A DNA stretch of 64,000 nucleotides from Dickeya undicola (GTDB taxonomy: Bacteria > Pseudomonadota > Gammaproteobacteria > Enterobacterales > Enterobacteriaceae), in the NCBI RefSeq assembly GCF_000784735.1, contig NZ_JSYG01000015.1, positions 1-64,000 of the forward strand, written 5' to 3'. Below, one piece after another: positions 8,918-18,840 of the stretch. The first letter of the stretch is position 1. Every line of letters starts with the position of its first letter. Below the pieces are notes generated by a model. That model was not told where the DNA came from and searched no databases. It saw nothing but the letters and a program-made list of their open reading frames with translations. A program made the position numbers and the translations under genes.

Positions 8918-9907
8918 ATGATGAATACGTCACAACCTCGTGAAGCGCTGCTTGATGTTAAAGATTTGCGCGTGACTTTCAGTACGCCTGACGGTGATGT
9001 CACCGCGGTAAACGACCTTAATTTCTCTCTCAGCGCCGGTGAGACGCTGGGGATTGTTGGGGAGTCCGGCTCAGGTAAATCCCAGACCGCGTTTGCACTG
9101 ATGGGTCTGCTGGCCGCTAACGGCCGCATCGGCGGCTCCGCCTGTTTCAATGGCCGTGAAATTCTCAATCTGCCGGAACGCGAGCTTAACCGCCTGCGTG
9201 CGGAAGAGATCGCCATGATCTTCCAGGACCCGATGACGTCATTGAACCCGTACATGCGTGTCGGTGACCAGTTAATGGAAGTGCTGATGCAGCACAAGAA
9301 ACTCGGTAAAAGCGAAGCATTTGACGAGTCGGTGCGTATGCTGGACGCGGTGAAAATGCCGGAAGCCAGAAAGCGTATGCGCATGTACCCGCACGAGTTT
9401 TCCGGCGGGATGCGTCAGCGTGTGATGATTGCGATGGCGCTGCTGTGCCGTCCCAAATTGCTGATTGCCGACGAACCGACCACCGCACTCGACGTGACGG
9501 TGCAGGCGCAGATCATGACATTGCTCAACGACCTGAAGCGCGAGTTCAATACCGCCATTATCATGATCACCCACGATCTGGGCGTGGTAGCCGGTATTTG
9601 CGATAAGGTGCTGGTGATGTACGCTGGTCGTACGATGGAGTACGGTAGCGCGCGCGAAATTTTCTATGAGCCGACACATCCTTACTCACTTGGCCTGCTG
9701 AAAGCGATTCCCCGTCTTGATGAGGAAAATGAGGAACTGGCCACTATTCCGGGAAATCCCCCCAACCTGCTGCGGCTGCCGAAAGGGTGTCCTTTCCAGC
9801 CTCGTTGCCCTTATGCACAGGAGCAATGCCAGCATTCGCCTGAGTTGACGCCGTTTGGCGAAGGTCGTCTGCGTGCCTGTTTCCGAAGTGTGGGGGAATT
9901 AGTATGA
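8918..9907 (+). CDS. oppD: Oligopeptide ABC transporter ATPase OppD
   Basis: OppD is one of two cytoplasmic ATPases that drive peptide import. It shows Walker A GESGSGKS, a Q-loop ([10 protein letters not shown]), signature FSGGMRQRV, Walker [13 protein letters not shown] and the switch histidine (ITHD). The C-terminal oligopeptide-transporter extension carries a cysteine cluster ([15 protein letters not shown]). I place the start at ATG 8918 (MMNTSQP, 329 residues), after AAGGAG at 8900-8905; an upstream in-frame ATG at 8864 lies inside oppC and lacks a ribosome site. The stop overlaps the oppF start (ATGA). Confidence 0.96.
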   Translation: MMNTSQPREALLDVKDLRVTFSTPDGDVTAVNDLNFSLSAGETLGIVGESGSGKSQTAFALMGLLAANGRIGGSACFNGREILNLPERELNRLRAEEIAMIFQDPMTSLNPYMRVGDQLMEVLMQHKKLGKSEAFDESVRMLDAVKMPEARKRMRMYPHEFSGGMRQRVMIAMALLCRPKLLIADEPTTALDVTVQAQIMTLLNDLKREFNTAIIMITHDLGVVAGICDKVLVMYAGRTMEYGSAREIFYEPTHPYSLGLLKAIPRLDEENEELATIPGNPPNLLRLPKGCPFQPRCPYAQEQCQHSPELTPFGEGRLRACFRSVGELV

Positions 9908-10908
9908 ATGAGCTGGAAAACAAAAAAGTCTTGCTGGAAGTGGATGAACTGAAAGTCCACTTTGATATCCGCGATGATAAACAGTGGTTCTGGCAGCCCG
10001 CCAGGAAGCTGAGAGCGGTTGATGGCGTGACCCTGCGGCTGTATGAAGGGGAAACGCTGGGGGTGGTTGGTGAGTCCGGTTGCGGCAAATCCACGCTGGC
10101 CCGTGCGATCATCGGCCTGGTGAAAGCCACCAGCGGGCGCATTAGCTGGCTGGGTAAAGACCTGCTGGGGATGCGTGACACCGAATGGCGCGATGTGCGC
10201 AGCGATATTCAGATGATTTTCCAGGATCCGCTGGCGTCACTGAACCCGCGTATGACCATCGGTGAAATTATCGCTGAACCGCTGCGTACCTACCACCCGG
10301 AGATGTCGCGTCAGGAAGTAAAAGACCGTGTTAAAGTGATGATGATGAAGGTTGGTCTGCTGCCAAACCTGATCAACCGCTATCCGCACGAGTTTTCTGG
10401 TGGTCAGTGTCAGCGTATCGGTATTGCCCGTGCACTGATTCTGGAACCGAAGCTGATCATCTGTGACGAACCGGTTTCCGCGCTGGACGTGTCGATTCAG
10501 GCTCAGGTGGTAAACCTGCTGCAACAGTTACAGCGGGAAATGGGGCTGTCGCTGATCTTTATCGCCCACGACTTGTCGGTGGTGAAACACATCTCCGACC
10601 GCGTGCTGGTGATGTATCTGGGTCATGCGGTGGAGCTGGGAACCTATGATGAGCTGTACCACAATCCACAGCATCCTTATACCCGCGCGCTGATGTCGGC
10701 GGTGCCGATTCCTGACCCGGACAAGGAGCGCAACAAGCAGATTCAACTGCTGGAAGGCGACCTGCCGTCACCGATTAACCCGCCAACCGGTTGTGTGTTC
10801 TGCACCCGTTGCCCGGTTGTCGGGCCGGAATGCACCAAAACCCGGCCGGTGCTCGAAGGTAGCTTCCGTCATGCGGTATCCTGCCTGAAGGTGGATCCGC
10901 TGTCGTAA
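9904..10908 (+). CDS. oppF: Oligopeptide ABC transporter ATPase OppF
   Basis: OppF (334 residues) is the partner ATPase of OppD. Walker A is GESGCGKS, the signature FSGGQCQRI, Walker [13 protein letters not shown] and the switch region IAHD. The C-terminal extension has the cysteine motif [14 protein letters not shown]. The ATG overlaps the oppD stop by an ATGA junction, so the two ATPases are probably translationally coupled. It is the last gene of the operon, followed by a strong hairpin terminator. Confidence 0.97.
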   Translation: MNELENKKVLLEVDELKVHFDIRDDKQWFWQPARKLRAVDGVTLRLYEGETLGVVGESGCGKSTLARAIIGLVKATSGRISWLGKDLLGMRDTEWRDVRSDIQMIFQDPLASLNPRMTIGEIIAEPLRTYHPEMSRQEVKDRVKVMMMKVGLLPNLINRYPHEFSGGQCQRIGIARALILEPKLIICDEPVSALDVSIQAQVVNLLQQLQREMGLSLIFIAHDLSVVKHISDRVLVMYLGHAVELGTYDELYHNPQHPYTRALMSAVPIPDPDKERNKQIQLLEGDLPSPINPPTGCVFCTRCPVVGPECTKTRPVLEGSFRHAVSCLKVDPLS

Positions 10909-10946
10909 TCCAGTGCTGCTTGTTTAAGCACAGCGCGTGAATAGAC

Positions 10947-10970
10947 AAAACGCCCCGTCAGGGGCGTTTT
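10947..10970 (+). terminator. Terminator of the oppABCDF operon
   Basis: A perfect 10-bp stem AAAACGCCCC / GGGGCGTTTT with a GTCA loop ends in TTTT. The A-run on the other side lets it also stop transcription arriving from yciU on the minus strand. Confidence 0.92.
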
Positions 10971-11015
10971 GCTGTTCGTCGCTGATGATGGCCAATTAGG
11001 CCGTGATCACGGCGG

Positions 11016-11351
<336 letters not shown>

Positions 11352-11392
11352 TTAAAACGTGATGGGGTATTAGAGCATGAAGGGCGATGTGA

Positions 11393-12853
11393 TTACAGCA
11401 GAGGACTGAAAAAGTAAAACAGCCGCTCGACGATACGCTGCCAATAGGGGCGTTTTAGCCACTCCTTGGCGTTCAGCAGGCGGGAGCGGGACATGTAATC
11501 CTCCTGTACACAAGCCAGGTCGCTACCGAACCCGTCGTCGTCAATCACCAGTGTGATTTCGAAGTTCAGCCACAGGCTACGCATATCCAGATTGACTGTT
11601 CCCACCAGGCTGAGCTGGCCGTCGACCAGCACGCTTTTAGTGTGCAGTAATCCGCCTTCGAACTGATAGATTTTGACACCCGCCGTCAGTAATTCACTGA
11701 AAAAGGCTTTGCAGGCCCAGCCAACCATCATGGAATCATTCTTGTAAGGTACGATGACGCTAACGTCTACACCACGCTGTGCGGCAGTACAGATGGCGTG
11801 TTGCAGGTCGTCGCTGGGGACAAAGTAGGGTGTGGTCATGATCAACTGATGACGAGCAGAGTAAACGGCGGTCAGCAATGCCTGATGGATCATATCCTCG
11901 GGGTAACCAGGACCGGAGGCGATGACCTGTACCGTATGGCCGCGCTCTTGCTCAAACGGCATGATATTCACGTCGGGTGGCGGTGGTGGCAAGCGCTGGC
12001 CGGTTTCCATTTCCCAGTCAAGGCTATAGATGACACCCATCGTGGTGGTTACCGGGCCTTCGATACGCACCATCAGATCCACCCACTGGCCGACACCGGA
12101 GTCCTGCTTGAAATAACGCGGGTCCACCATGTTCATACTGCCGGTATAGGCGATGCGGTTATCAATCAGGATCACCTTACGGTGCTGGCGTAAATCCATC
12201 CTACGCAGGAACGCGCGCAGCAGGTTGACCTGTAATGCGTCCACCACCGTGATGTCGGCAGCCCGCATGATCTCTGGGTAGGTACTGTGAAAGAATTGTA
12301 CGCTGCCAGCCGAATCCAGCAGGATACGGCATTTGACCCCACGCCGTGACGCCGCCAGCAGGGCGGCCATCACCTGATCTACCAGCCCGCCGGTCTGCCA
12401 GATATAAAACACCATCTCGATGTTATTGCGAGCCAGCTCGATGTCGCGGATCAGCGTCTTAATGGTGTCGTCGAATGAGGTCAACAGCTGTAACTGATTG
12501 CCTTTGATGCCGCCAATGCCCTGACGACGTTCACAGAGCTGAAACAATGATCGCGCCACTTCGCTGTTTTCAGTAGCAAAAATGCGACGATACTCTTTCA
12601 GATCTCGCAGCCATTGGGCGGTAACCGGCCACATTTGCCGGGCACGCTCCGCACGGCGTTTCCCCAGGTGTAGTTCGCCGAATAACAGATAGGCGACGAT
12701 CCCGACCAACGGCAGAATATAAATCACCAATAGCCAGGCCATCGCCGAAGGGACCGCACGCCTTTTCATCAGAATACGCAGCGTAATACTGGCAACGAGC
12801 AGCCAATAGCTAAAAACCAATAATCCACTCAGTACAGTATAAAATGCTGTCAT
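11393..12853 (-). CDS. clsA: Cardiolipin synthase A
   Basis: ClsA condenses two phosphatidylglycerol molecules into cardiolipin and glycerol at the inner membrane. The 486-residue protein has the same length as E. coli ClsA. Two N-terminal membrane helices (about residues 4-27 and 35-58) are followed by two phospholipase D domains with HKD motifs: H224-x-K226-(4x)-D231 (HRKVILID) and H404-x-K406-(4x)-D411 (HTKSVLVD). It is the upstream gene of a likely clsA-yciU unit. Confidence 0.97.
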   Translation of the reverse strand: MTAFYTVLSGLLVFSYWLLVASITLRILMKRRAVPSAMAWLLVIYILPLVGIVAYLLFGELHLGKRRAERARQMWPVTAQWLRDLKEYRRIFATENSEVARSLFQLCERRQGIGGIKGNQLQLLTSFDDTIKTLIRDIELARNNIEMVFYIWQTGGLVDQVMAALLAASRRGVKCRILLDSAGSVQFFHSTYPEIMRAADITVVDALQVNLLRAFLRRMDLRQHRKVILIDNRIAYTGSMNMVDPRYFKQDSGVGQWVDLMVRIEGPVTTTMGVIYSLDWEMETGQRLPPPPPDVNIMPFEQERGHTVQVIASGPGYPEDMIHQALLTAVYSARHQLIMTTPYFVPSDDLQHAICTAAQRGVDVSVIVPYKNDSMMVGWACKAFFSELLTAGVKIYQFEGGLLHTKSVLVDGQLSLVGTVNLDMRSLWLNFEITLVIDDDGFGSDLACVQEDYMSRSRLLNAKEWLKRPYWQRIVERLFYFFSPLL

Positions 12854-13060
12854 AGTAACAATGCACGGTTCCCTGCGGCGGAATGTTTACGTGTTCAAGT
12901 GTATGCATAGTTCCCCAAAGGGGAAAGTCCTTTACTCTGAATACTATAGCGCATGAAGGGCAAGTGTGCGGATTCGGGAAAATCCTGTCGTATCGCTTGG
13001 CGGAGGATATCAGAGGGATATAATACCCCGGTCCCGTCACGCTGATTACAGAGCCGTGCC

Positions 13061-13102
13061 ATGAAACAAGAGTTGTGCCATGAAACAAGAGTCGTGCTAT
13101 GA
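13061..13102 (+). CDS. Possible 13-codon leader ORF upstream of yciY
   Basis: A short frame (MKQELCHETRVVL) starts at ATG 13061, and its TGA overlaps the yciY ATG as ATGA. The region is built from two near-identical 19-bp units, each opening ATGAAACAAGAGT. The third ATGAAAC is the yciY start itself. A second short frame (12 codons) starts at 13080. Such overlap would suit translational coupling, but no strong ribosome site is visible and it may be only a local duplication. Confidence 0.3.
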   Translation: MKQELCHETRVVL

Positions 13103-13275
13103 AACGCAGCCGGAATGAAGTGAGCCGTTGGCGTATGCAACGCCAGGTACAGCGACGCCGCAGCCGTTGGCTCGAAGCCCAGTCGCGCAGTTATCGGCAT
13201 ATCCACCAGGTGCGTTACCTGCGAGAGAAACAACAGCGTCGAGCGTTATTGTATGCGGTAGCTTACGAGTGGTAA
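13099..13275 (+). CDS. yciY: YciY, small highly basic protein
   Basis: This 58-residue product (begins MKRSRNEVSRWRMQRQ, ends YAVAYEW) matches the short E. coli protein YciY in its first half and lies in the same place, next to clsA. It is extremely rich in arginine (about a quarter of residues) with Gln, Ser and Tyr. No membrane segment or known domain is visible and the function is unknown. A hairpin terminator follows 22 bp after the stop. The upstream 19-bp repeat duplicates its start region. Confidence 0.8.
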   Translation: MKRSRNEVSRWRMQRQVQRRRSRWLEAQSRSYRHIHQVRYLREKQQRRALLYAVAYEW

Positions 13276-13296
13276 CTATGTAGTCGCCTGTGTCAG

Positions 13297-13328
13297 GCCC
13301 AACGGTCGTGAGATCGTTGGGCTTTTTT
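13297..13328 (+). terminator. Terminator after yciY
   Basis: GCCCAACG pairs with CGTTGGGC, with a further GTC/GAT inner section, and is followed by six T. It ends the yciY transcript and separates it from the convergent chemoreceptor gene. Confidence 0.88.
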
Positions 13329-13346
13329 GTCAGCGGGAATAGGGGA

Positions 13347-15047
13347 CTACAACGCCGGTGAGTGTTGTGGCAGTGCGACATAGCGACTGGTGACCGGCGT
13401 CGGCATGGTGCGCGGCTCATCCGGTTCGTTTGCCGTTACCGTGTCGGGCAATTGAAACAGCGACACCGACAGATTGAGCTGTTCGGTTTGCTCCAGCAAC
13501 TGAAGACAGGTGCGGGCAGAGGCCTCCACCTGCAGAGCATTCTGTTTCACTGTGTCGTTGAGTGAACTGATACGGTTGGTCACTTCATGGATGCTTTGGT
13601 TCTGTTGCTGCGAAATGTCGGTGATTTCACTCAGGAATGTGCTGGTGCCTTTGGCTGCCTGAATGATCTCTTGCAGGCTGTCATTGAGGTGACCCACCAC
13701 TCTGGCCCCGGTCGCGACACTACTGTCCGATTCATGAATCAACGCATTGATGTTCTGGGCCGATTGACTGCTTTGCGATGCCAACGTGCCTACCTCACGG
13801 GCAACGACCGAGAAACCTTTACCCATATTGCCCGCACGGGCTGCTTCAATTGCTGCATTGAGCGACAGGATATGCGTCTGAAACGCCACGTTTTCAATCA
13901 TTGAGATAACTTCCGTCATTTCTTTGCTGCGGCAGGAAATGTCTCGCATCGCGTTTCTGACGTCGCTCATCATGGTTTCGCCCTGTTCAGCGATATGACT
14001 GGTTTCTTGCGCGTGATGGCTGGCCTGCTCGGTGTACTGGGCATTCTGTTCCAGATGCTGGCTGATCTGGATGATGTGTTCGGTGGTGACCTTCAGCTCA
14101 GCGGATTGCCGATTGGCCTGTTCAGACAGCAGACGGTTGTCGGTCGTAACATGGCTGACTTGTTGCATCATGGTTTCCATACCCTGACGAACCTGACTTA
14201 TCAGATCCACCAGCCCACTCTGCATTTGCACTACGCTGCTGTTTAGCAGCGCGATTTCGCGCGTTGCACGTTTTTCGATGCCAATATCATGCGACAGATC
14301 GCCCGCGGCAACCCGTCGCAGGTGGTCGGTTATGCGCTTGAGTGGGTGAACGATAACCTTGTTCACGCCAACCCAGACCACCAGCGAGATTGCCAGCAAT
14401 AACCCCAAAATGATAATAAACAAGGTGTGGGCAGCATCAAGATTATTCAGTAACTGTTGAGCATGTTGTTTCTGACGGGCATCATTTTCCTGCAGGTAGC
14501 GGGCATATTTTTGGGTAAACAGGGTTTGATAGGCCTGGATGGGGACGGCAAAGAAAATATCGATTTCGTTGGTTTTCTTGATGCCTTGCGCCAGTTCGAG
14601 CAGCCCGTTATAGAGCTGCTGATAACTGCTTTTTAGCTCGGTGAAGGCGGCGTCATTGCGGGCAGCATCAGAAAAGCGATCCAGTTTTTGATAATACGCT
14701 TGAGCGTGGGTTAACGACTCTTCGGCTTCGGTCATCAGGCTGTTCCAGCTACCGACCGACCCGGTTTCTTTGTCAAACATCAGGTAAATACCGGCGCGAT
14801 TGAGTTTATCGCTGGCGTTCATGACCTCCATGCGAGCCTGATCCATCAGTGCCTGTTGCTGGCGCAGGGCTTCGTTGGCCGCACTATCCTGGCGCACTTC
14901 AATCATGGTTTTCGATATCATCCCTACGGACAACAATTGCAGTAAGGAAAATAGCCCAATGATTAACAGCAAACCGGAAAGAAAACTCAGGCGATATTGA
15001 CGCACTTTGCCCAGAAAACCGGAGCGTGACGGGGCGGATGTTGACAT
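13347..15047 (-). CDS. Methyl-accepting chemotaxis protein
   Basis: This 566-residue transmembrane chemoreceptor has membrane helix 1 near residues 17-38, a periplasmic four-helix ligand domain of Tar/Tsr type, membrane helix 2 near 208-228, then a HAMP domain and a long signalling coiled coil. The hairpin tip that contacts CheA/CheW reads VAFQTHILSLNAAIEAARAG. The C-terminus (RYVALPQHSPAL) lacks the NWETF pentapeptide that recruits CheR/CheB, so this is a minor-type receptor relying on others for adaptation. The ligand cannot be read from sequence. It occupies the place of kch in E. coli, which suggests acquisition for niche sensing. Confidence 0.95.
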   Translation of the reverse strand: MSTSAPSRSGFLGKVRQYRLSFLSGLLLIIGLFSLLQLLSVGMISKTMIEVRQDSAANEALRQQQALMDQARMEVMNASDKLNRAGIYLMFDKETGSVGSWNSLMTEAEESLTHAQAYYQKLDRFSDAARNDAAFTELKSSYQQLYNGLLELAQGIKKTNEIDIFFAVPIQAYQTLFTQKYARYLQENDARQKQHAQQLLNNLDAAHTLFIIILGLLLAISLVVWVGVNKVIVHPLKRITDHLRRVAAGDLSHDIGIEKRATREIALLNSSVVQMQSGLVDLISQVRQGMETMMQQVSHVTTDNRLLSEQANRQSAELKVTTEHIIQISQHLEQNAQYTEQASHHAQETSHIAEQGETMMSDVRNAMRDISCRSKEMTEVISMIENVAFQTHILSLNAAIEAARAGNMGKGFSVVAREVGTLASQSSQSAQNINALIHESDSSVATGARVVGHLNDSLQEIIQAAKGTSTFLSEITDISQQQNQSIHEVTNRISSLNDTVKQNALQVEASARTCLQLLEQTEQLNLSVSLFQLPDTVTANEPDEPRTMPTPVTSRYVALPQHSPAL

Positions 15048-15128
15048 GACTAGTTACTCTCTGAAGATAAATTGCCGCCAACATAACATCATTAAATGAC
15101 TAAAATATTTCAGATATTCAAGAGGAAA

Positions 15129-15166
15129 ACGGAGGTAATGATTGGTGAAAATACCATGACCTCCGT
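15129..15166 (-). terminator. Likely terminator of yciI
   Basis: An 8-bp stem ACGGAGGT / ACCTCCGT encloses a partly paired interior (TGGT/ACCA). On the minus strand it lies just past the yciI stop and is followed by a short T-rich tail. Confidence 0.55.
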
Positions 15167-15176
15167 CAAATTCGGA

Positions 15177-15473
15177 TTAAAATGCTCTTCTGAAGGGTTT
15201 GACGCTGACAGACTCGTAGACACCGGCGGCGACATAGGGATCTTCGTCTGCCCAATGGCGGGCATCTTCCAGCGACGGGAATTCGGCAATCACCGTTGAA
15301 CCGGTAAATCCAGCGCTACCAGGATCTTCACTGTCGATAGCGGGCAGTGCGCCTGCCGTTAACAAACGCCCTTGATCCCGTAGTGTTTGCAGTCGGGCGA
15401 TATGAGCCGGGCGGGCGGCCAGGCGTTTTTCCAGCGAGCCAGGTACGTCGGTGGCATAAATCACATACAGCAT
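15177..15473 (-). CDS. yciI: YciI, YCII-family protein
   Basis: This 98-residue ferredoxin-fold protein of the YCII family has the same length as E. coli YciI and is very similar ([33 protein letters not shown]). The His/Asp pair of the fold (H24 within ARPAHIARL) is present. The family is thought to act as a small enzyme or accessory domain, but no physiological reaction is established. The gene is divergent from tonB and shares its promoter region. Confidence 0.93.
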   Translation of the reverse strand: MLYVIYATDVPGSLEKRLAARPAHIARLQTLRDQGRLLTAGALPAIDSEDPGSAGFTGSTVIAEFPSLEDARHWADEDPYVAAGVYESVSVKPFRRAF

Positions 15474-15627
15474 GGTAAACCTCGGTCTGTCAGACCATTG
15501 TGAGAGGGAACCGTCATCATACGCGATGATCCCGGCAGGACAATCCTTGTTACTGCCAGTTCGATTTTACGGCACTAAACCTGATGTAGAGCAGACCGTC
15601 TTACACGGGAATTGATCGGCTTCTATT

Positions 15628-15646
15628 GAATATGATTGTCATTTGC
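15628..15646. promoter_or_regulatory. Fur box upstream of tonB
   Basis: GAATATGATTGTCATTTGC matches 13 of 19 positions of the Fur consensus and lies 37-55 bp upstream of the tonB ATG. Iron repression of tonB by Fur is established in enterobacteria. Confidence 0.65.
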
Positions 15647-15682
15647 ATTTAAACTTGCGCAGTGAGAGGACATCATATAACT

Positions 15683-16435
15683 ATGCCGCAGAAAACATTT
15701 TTCCTGACCCGCCGATATTCCTGGCCGATGCTGGTTTCCGTGGGTTTTCATGGTTCACTGATTGCAGGGTTGCTGTTTGCTTCATTTAATACATCAGTCA
15801 AGCCGCCGTCGACGCCGCAGCCGATCCAGGTCGTGATGGTCAATACCGCACCGGAGGAAGCGACACCTGCCCCTGCAGCCGCACCTCAGCCCGAACCGGA
15901 AAAAATACCGGAACCGACGCCGGAGCCAGATGTTCAGCCCGAACCGCCACCGTTGCCAAAACCGGTTCCTGTTCCGCTACCGGAGCCGAAGCCTAAACCT
16001 AAGCCGAAACCGGAACCGAAGCCCAAACCGGTGAAAAAGGTAGAACAGCCCAAGGACACGCCGCGTGAAACCGCGCCGCAACCGACAGCAACGCCGTCCG
16101 CCAGCCAGACGCCCAGCCGTAACACGGCACCGGTCAGCCAGGCACCCGTCGCCAGTGCTCAGCCCTCGGGGCCAAGACCGTTAAGCCGGGTTCAGCCGGA
16201 ATACCCGGCGAGGGCGTTTGCTTTGCGCATTGAAGGCCGGGTTAAGGTGCAGTTTGACGTCGATGACTCGGGACGCGTGGATAATGTTCGCGTGTTATCG
16301 GCTGAGCCTAAGAATATGTTTGAGCGCGATATCAAGCAGGCGATGCGAAAATGGCGTTATGAAGAGCGCAAGCCGGGGAAAGACCTGGTGGTGACGATTA
16401 TCTTCAGAATCAATGGCGGCACCGCGATGGAGTAA
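15683..16435 (+). CDS. tonB: Energy transducer TonB
   Basis: TonB carries proton-motive-force energy from ExbB/ExbD to outer membrane receptors for siderophores and vitamin B12. The protein has an N-terminal membrane anchor (SWPMLVSVGFHGSLIAGLLF) with the His that contacts ExbD, a long periplasmic Pro-Glu/Pro-Lys rod (many EPxPEP and KPKPKP repeats), and a C-terminal receptor-binding domain (YPARAFALRIEGRVKVQFDV). I choose ATG 15683 (MPQKTFF, 250 residues) behind GAGAGGA; the GTG at 15662 is also in frame but has no ribosome site of its own. A Fur box lies just upstream. Confidence 0.96.
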   Translation: MPQKTFFLTRRYSWPMLVSVGFHGSLIAGLLFASFNTSVKPPSTPQPIQVVMVNTAPEEATPAPAAAPQPEPEKIPEPTPEPDVQPEPPPLPKPVPVPLPEPKPKPKPKPEPKPKPVKKVEQPKDTPRETAPQPTATPSASQTPSRNTAPVSQAPVASAQPSGPRPLSRVQPEYPARAFALRIEGRVKVQFDVDDSGRVDNVRVLSAEPKNMFERDIKQAMRKWRYEERKPGKDLVVTIIFRINGGTAME

Positions 16436-16461
16436 ACCGCAGCGGAGTGACGTCGGAAAAA

Positions 16462-16487
16462 TTAAGGCACCGCGAACGGTGCCTTAA
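16462..16487. terminator. Bidirectional terminator between tonB and yciA
   Basis: A perfect 11-bp stem TTAAGGCACCG / CGGTGCCTTAA with a stable CGAA loop lies between the convergent tonB and yciA and serves both. Confidence 0.88.
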
Positions 16488-16497
16488 TCATTTGTTA

Positions 16498-16920
16498 TTA
16501 TTGCTCTGGCTCGAAATGGCTTTTCCCTTCCGGCAATTCGCGCGGTCGGCCTTCTTCATCCACGGCAACGTAAGTAAACAGCGCCTCAGTGGCACGGTAG
16601 CGTTGGCCGATGGGGTCGGTTGAAACCTTTTTCACCCACACTTCCACATTAATTGTCATCGAGCTGCGACCGGTACGGACACAGCGGGCATAGCAACACA
16701 CCACATCGCCGACGGCGACAGGTTTTAGGAACGTCATGCCGTCAACCCGAACGGTGACGACACGACCTTCTGCAATCTCTTTCGCCTGGATGGCTCCGCC
16801 GATATCCATCTGCGACATCAGCCAGCCGCCAAAAATATCACCGTTAGCGTTGGTGTCTGCTGGCATGGCCAGCGTGCGTAGCACCAGTTCGCCGTGAGGT
16901 AATGCGTCTTGTTTGCTCAT
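16498..16920 (-). CDS. yciA: Acyl-CoA thioesterase YciA
   Basis: YciA is a cytoplasmic hot-dog-fold thioesterase that hydrolyses short and medium acyl-CoAs. The 140-residue protein carries the characteristic DTNANGDIFGGWLMSQMD stretch with the catalytic Asp and the helix-capping Gly pair. It matches E. coli YciA with a slightly longer C-terminus (PEGKSHFEPEQ). It is followed upstream by yciB and yciC on the same strand, an enterobacterial gene cluster near tonB. Confidence 0.95.
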   Translation of the reverse strand: MSKQDALPHGELVLRTLAMPADTNANGDIFGGWLMSQMDIGGAIQAKEIAEGRVVTVRVDGMTFLKPVAVGDVVCCYARCVRTGRSSMTINVEVWVKKVSTDPIGQRYRATEALFTYVAVDEEGRPRELPEGKSHFEPEQ

Positions 16921-16971
16921 AGGGTCAACGAATCCGCTTGTGAATAGTCAATGTCAGTCGGTATCCGGCAA

Positions 16972-17532
16972 TCATTTATCGCTCTCATTTTCTGTTTTCT
17001 CCGGCTCAGCCGGCAGATGACGATAAATGTAAACGCCGCACAGCAATGTAAATACCAGAGTCAGGCCAGTGAGGCCAAATACTTTAAAGTCAACCCAAAC
17101 GCTTTGTGGCAACCAGAAAGCAATATAAATATTAGCCAGACCGCACAGCAGGAAAAAGACTGCCCACGAAATATTCAGTTTCGCCCATACCATTTCGGGT
17201 AACGACAGCTCTTTTCCCAACATCCGTTGAATCAGGGTTTTCTTCATCACGAACTGGCTAAACAACAACGCGATGGCGAACAGCGTATAAATAATAGTCA
17301 CTTTCCATTTAATAAACTGGTCGTTGTGGAATACCAGCGTCAAGGTGCCGAATACAGCAACCATCAGGAACGTCAGCAGCATCATTTTTTCGATTTTGCG
17401 GTAAATAAACCAGCTCAGCAGCAACGCTGCCGCCGTTGCCGCAATCAATGCACCGGAGGCGACATAGATGTCGTACAGTTTATAACAAACAAAAAAAACA
17501 ATAAGGGGAATAAAATCAATAAGTTGCTTCAT
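16972..17532 (-). CDS. yciB: Inner membrane septation protein YciB
   Basis: This 186-residue polytopic protein of the IspZ/YciB family (about five membrane segments) begins [18 protein letters not shown] as in E. coli. YciB is linked to cell envelope synthesis and septation in Shigella and E. coli and contacts elongation and division proteins. The mechanism is not known. The charged C-terminus ([15 protein letters not shown]) is a few residues longer than in E. coli. The ribosome site ahead of ATG 17532 is weak. Confidence 0.94.
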   Translation of the reverse strand: MKQLIDFIPLIVFFVCYKLYDIYVASGALIAATAAALLLSWFIYRKIEKMMLLTFLMVAVFGTLTLVFHNDQFIKWKVTIIYTLFAIALLFSQFVMKKTLIQRMLGKELSLPEMVWAKLNISWAVFFLLCGLANIYIAFWLPQSVWVDFKVFGLTGLTLVFTLLCGVYIYRHLPAEPEKTENESDK

Positions 17533-17724
17533 TTTGCTAATCCGTCGATTACCCGTGTGAGGTGGTAGCCTGCATGTATCAAAAGGGCCGATTTATTCTG
17601 GATTATTATCGCCGTTTGCGCAGCGCGATTCCCGATTTATCGTAACAATTTGCAGAAAATTACGTTATGACGGCCGACGATAGTGGAGCAGCACCGTCGC
17701 TGCTCCAGAATAATCGGTGCGAAT

Positions 17725-18477
17725 TTAGCCGCGCAGCAGCATGTATAGACGGAATACATAGACCAGCAGCATGGCAGAAAGCACGTTGCTGATACCGTTT
17801 AGCAACACCGCCATGGTAGTCGGCGACACCAGTGGCAATCGGGTGAGCAACAGCAACAGCGCGACTTTGGCCAGTAGCCACAGCAGCACGGCCGGTGCCG
17901 TCTGGCGAAAATGGGCGAATGCCAGTTTGCTGCTGGTGCGCATAGAGGCAAAGACACCGCGTTTTTCGGTAACGGCGATCACGGGGGACAGACTAAAAGC
18001 GATGGATAACAAGATTCCTGGAACCACGACCAATAACATGCCCAGTTGAATCAACAGGGTACAAACCAGTATCAGCAAAAACAGGCGGGGTAACAGTGGT
18101 GCCGATGCGCTAATAGCGCGCAGCGCGCTGGTTTTATGACCTCCCGACACCAGTTGGATCAGCATCAGGATGCCGCCAGTCAGCAGCGCATTGCCGACCA
18201 GCGTGGCAAACGTACCGGCAGCGGAAGCTTTCAGCAGCACCATTTGTTGCTCGGGGGAAAGCTGCTGGATGATATCGCTGATACCAGGCTGCTCAATGGA
18301 AGACAGGTCTACATTACTGTTGCTGAGTAGTTGCAGCTGATCGTTGCCGGGCGTAAAGATGTGCCCGAGGACGACGGTGATCAAAGACGTCAGCAGCGCT
18401 AGCATCAGGATGCTGAAGAACTGGTTACGCGTAAAATTCAAGGTGTCACGGTATAATCTGCTGGCCGTGATAGGCAT
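17725..18477 (-). CDS. yciC: YciC, UPF0259 inner membrane protein
   Basis: This 250-residue multipass membrane protein of the UPF0259 family has six or so hydrophobic segments, with conserved [12 protein letters not shown] and [13 protein letters not shown] stretches. The function is unknown. I place the start at ATG 18477, preceded by AAGGAG at ideal spacing. A frame extending 29 codons further upstream has no ribosome site and no counterpart in E. coli. The gene is about 190 bp upstream of yciB. Confidence 0.93.
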   Translation of the reverse strand: MPITASRLYRDTLNFTRNQFFSILMLALLTSLITVVLGHIFTPGNDQLQLLSNSNVDLSSIEQPGISDIIQQLSPEQQMVLLKASAAGTFATLVGNALLTGGILMLIQLVSGGHKTSALRAISASAPLLPRLFLLILVCTLLIQLGMLLVVVPGILLSIAFSLSPVIAVTEKRGVFASMRTSSKLAFAHFRQTAPAVLLWLLAKVALLLLLTRLPLVSPTTMAVLLNGISNVLSAMLLVYVFRLYMLLRG

Positions 18478-18840
18478 GAAAACTCCTTGGCAAAGGTTAG
18501 CAATAGGGCTTTTAGCAAAAAATATTATCCGGCCATTGTAACCTGTTCGGCTGTTCCGTGGCACCCCAGCGTAACGTTCCGCTTTTTATTCTGATCCATA
18601 TACACAACAACAGTAACCCGGCTGATATCAACGGTAACAAGCCGTAGGTCATGAATGAGCTATTGGTCTTTTTTGCGCTTTTTGATTTGGATCAATTCTT
18701 TGTTTTTTAGCGACTTGTGGTGATTTGATTGATGGCATAATGCCGCAAAAATCATGTCAGGATGTGATCTGGCTTCAAACAAAAATACCCCTTGATGGGT
18801 ATAGTTCGCCCGGATATTAACCTTACAAAAGGAGTGGATA
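18478..18840. other. yciC-ompW intergenic control region
   Basis: These 363 bp between the divergent yciC and ompW hold no gene. They contain a perfect FNR site (18682-18695), a -10-like CATAAT at 18736-18741, and a strong ompW ribosome site (AAAGGAG near 18829-18835). Confidence 0.65.
18682..18695. promoter_or_regulatory. FNR binding site upstream of ompW
   Basis: TTGATTTGGATCAA is an exact match to the FNR consensus TTGAT-N4-ATCAA. Its centre is about 60 bp upstream of the start inferred from the CATAAT at 18736-18741, a class I activator position. FNR control of ompW is known in E. coli. Confidence 0.75.
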
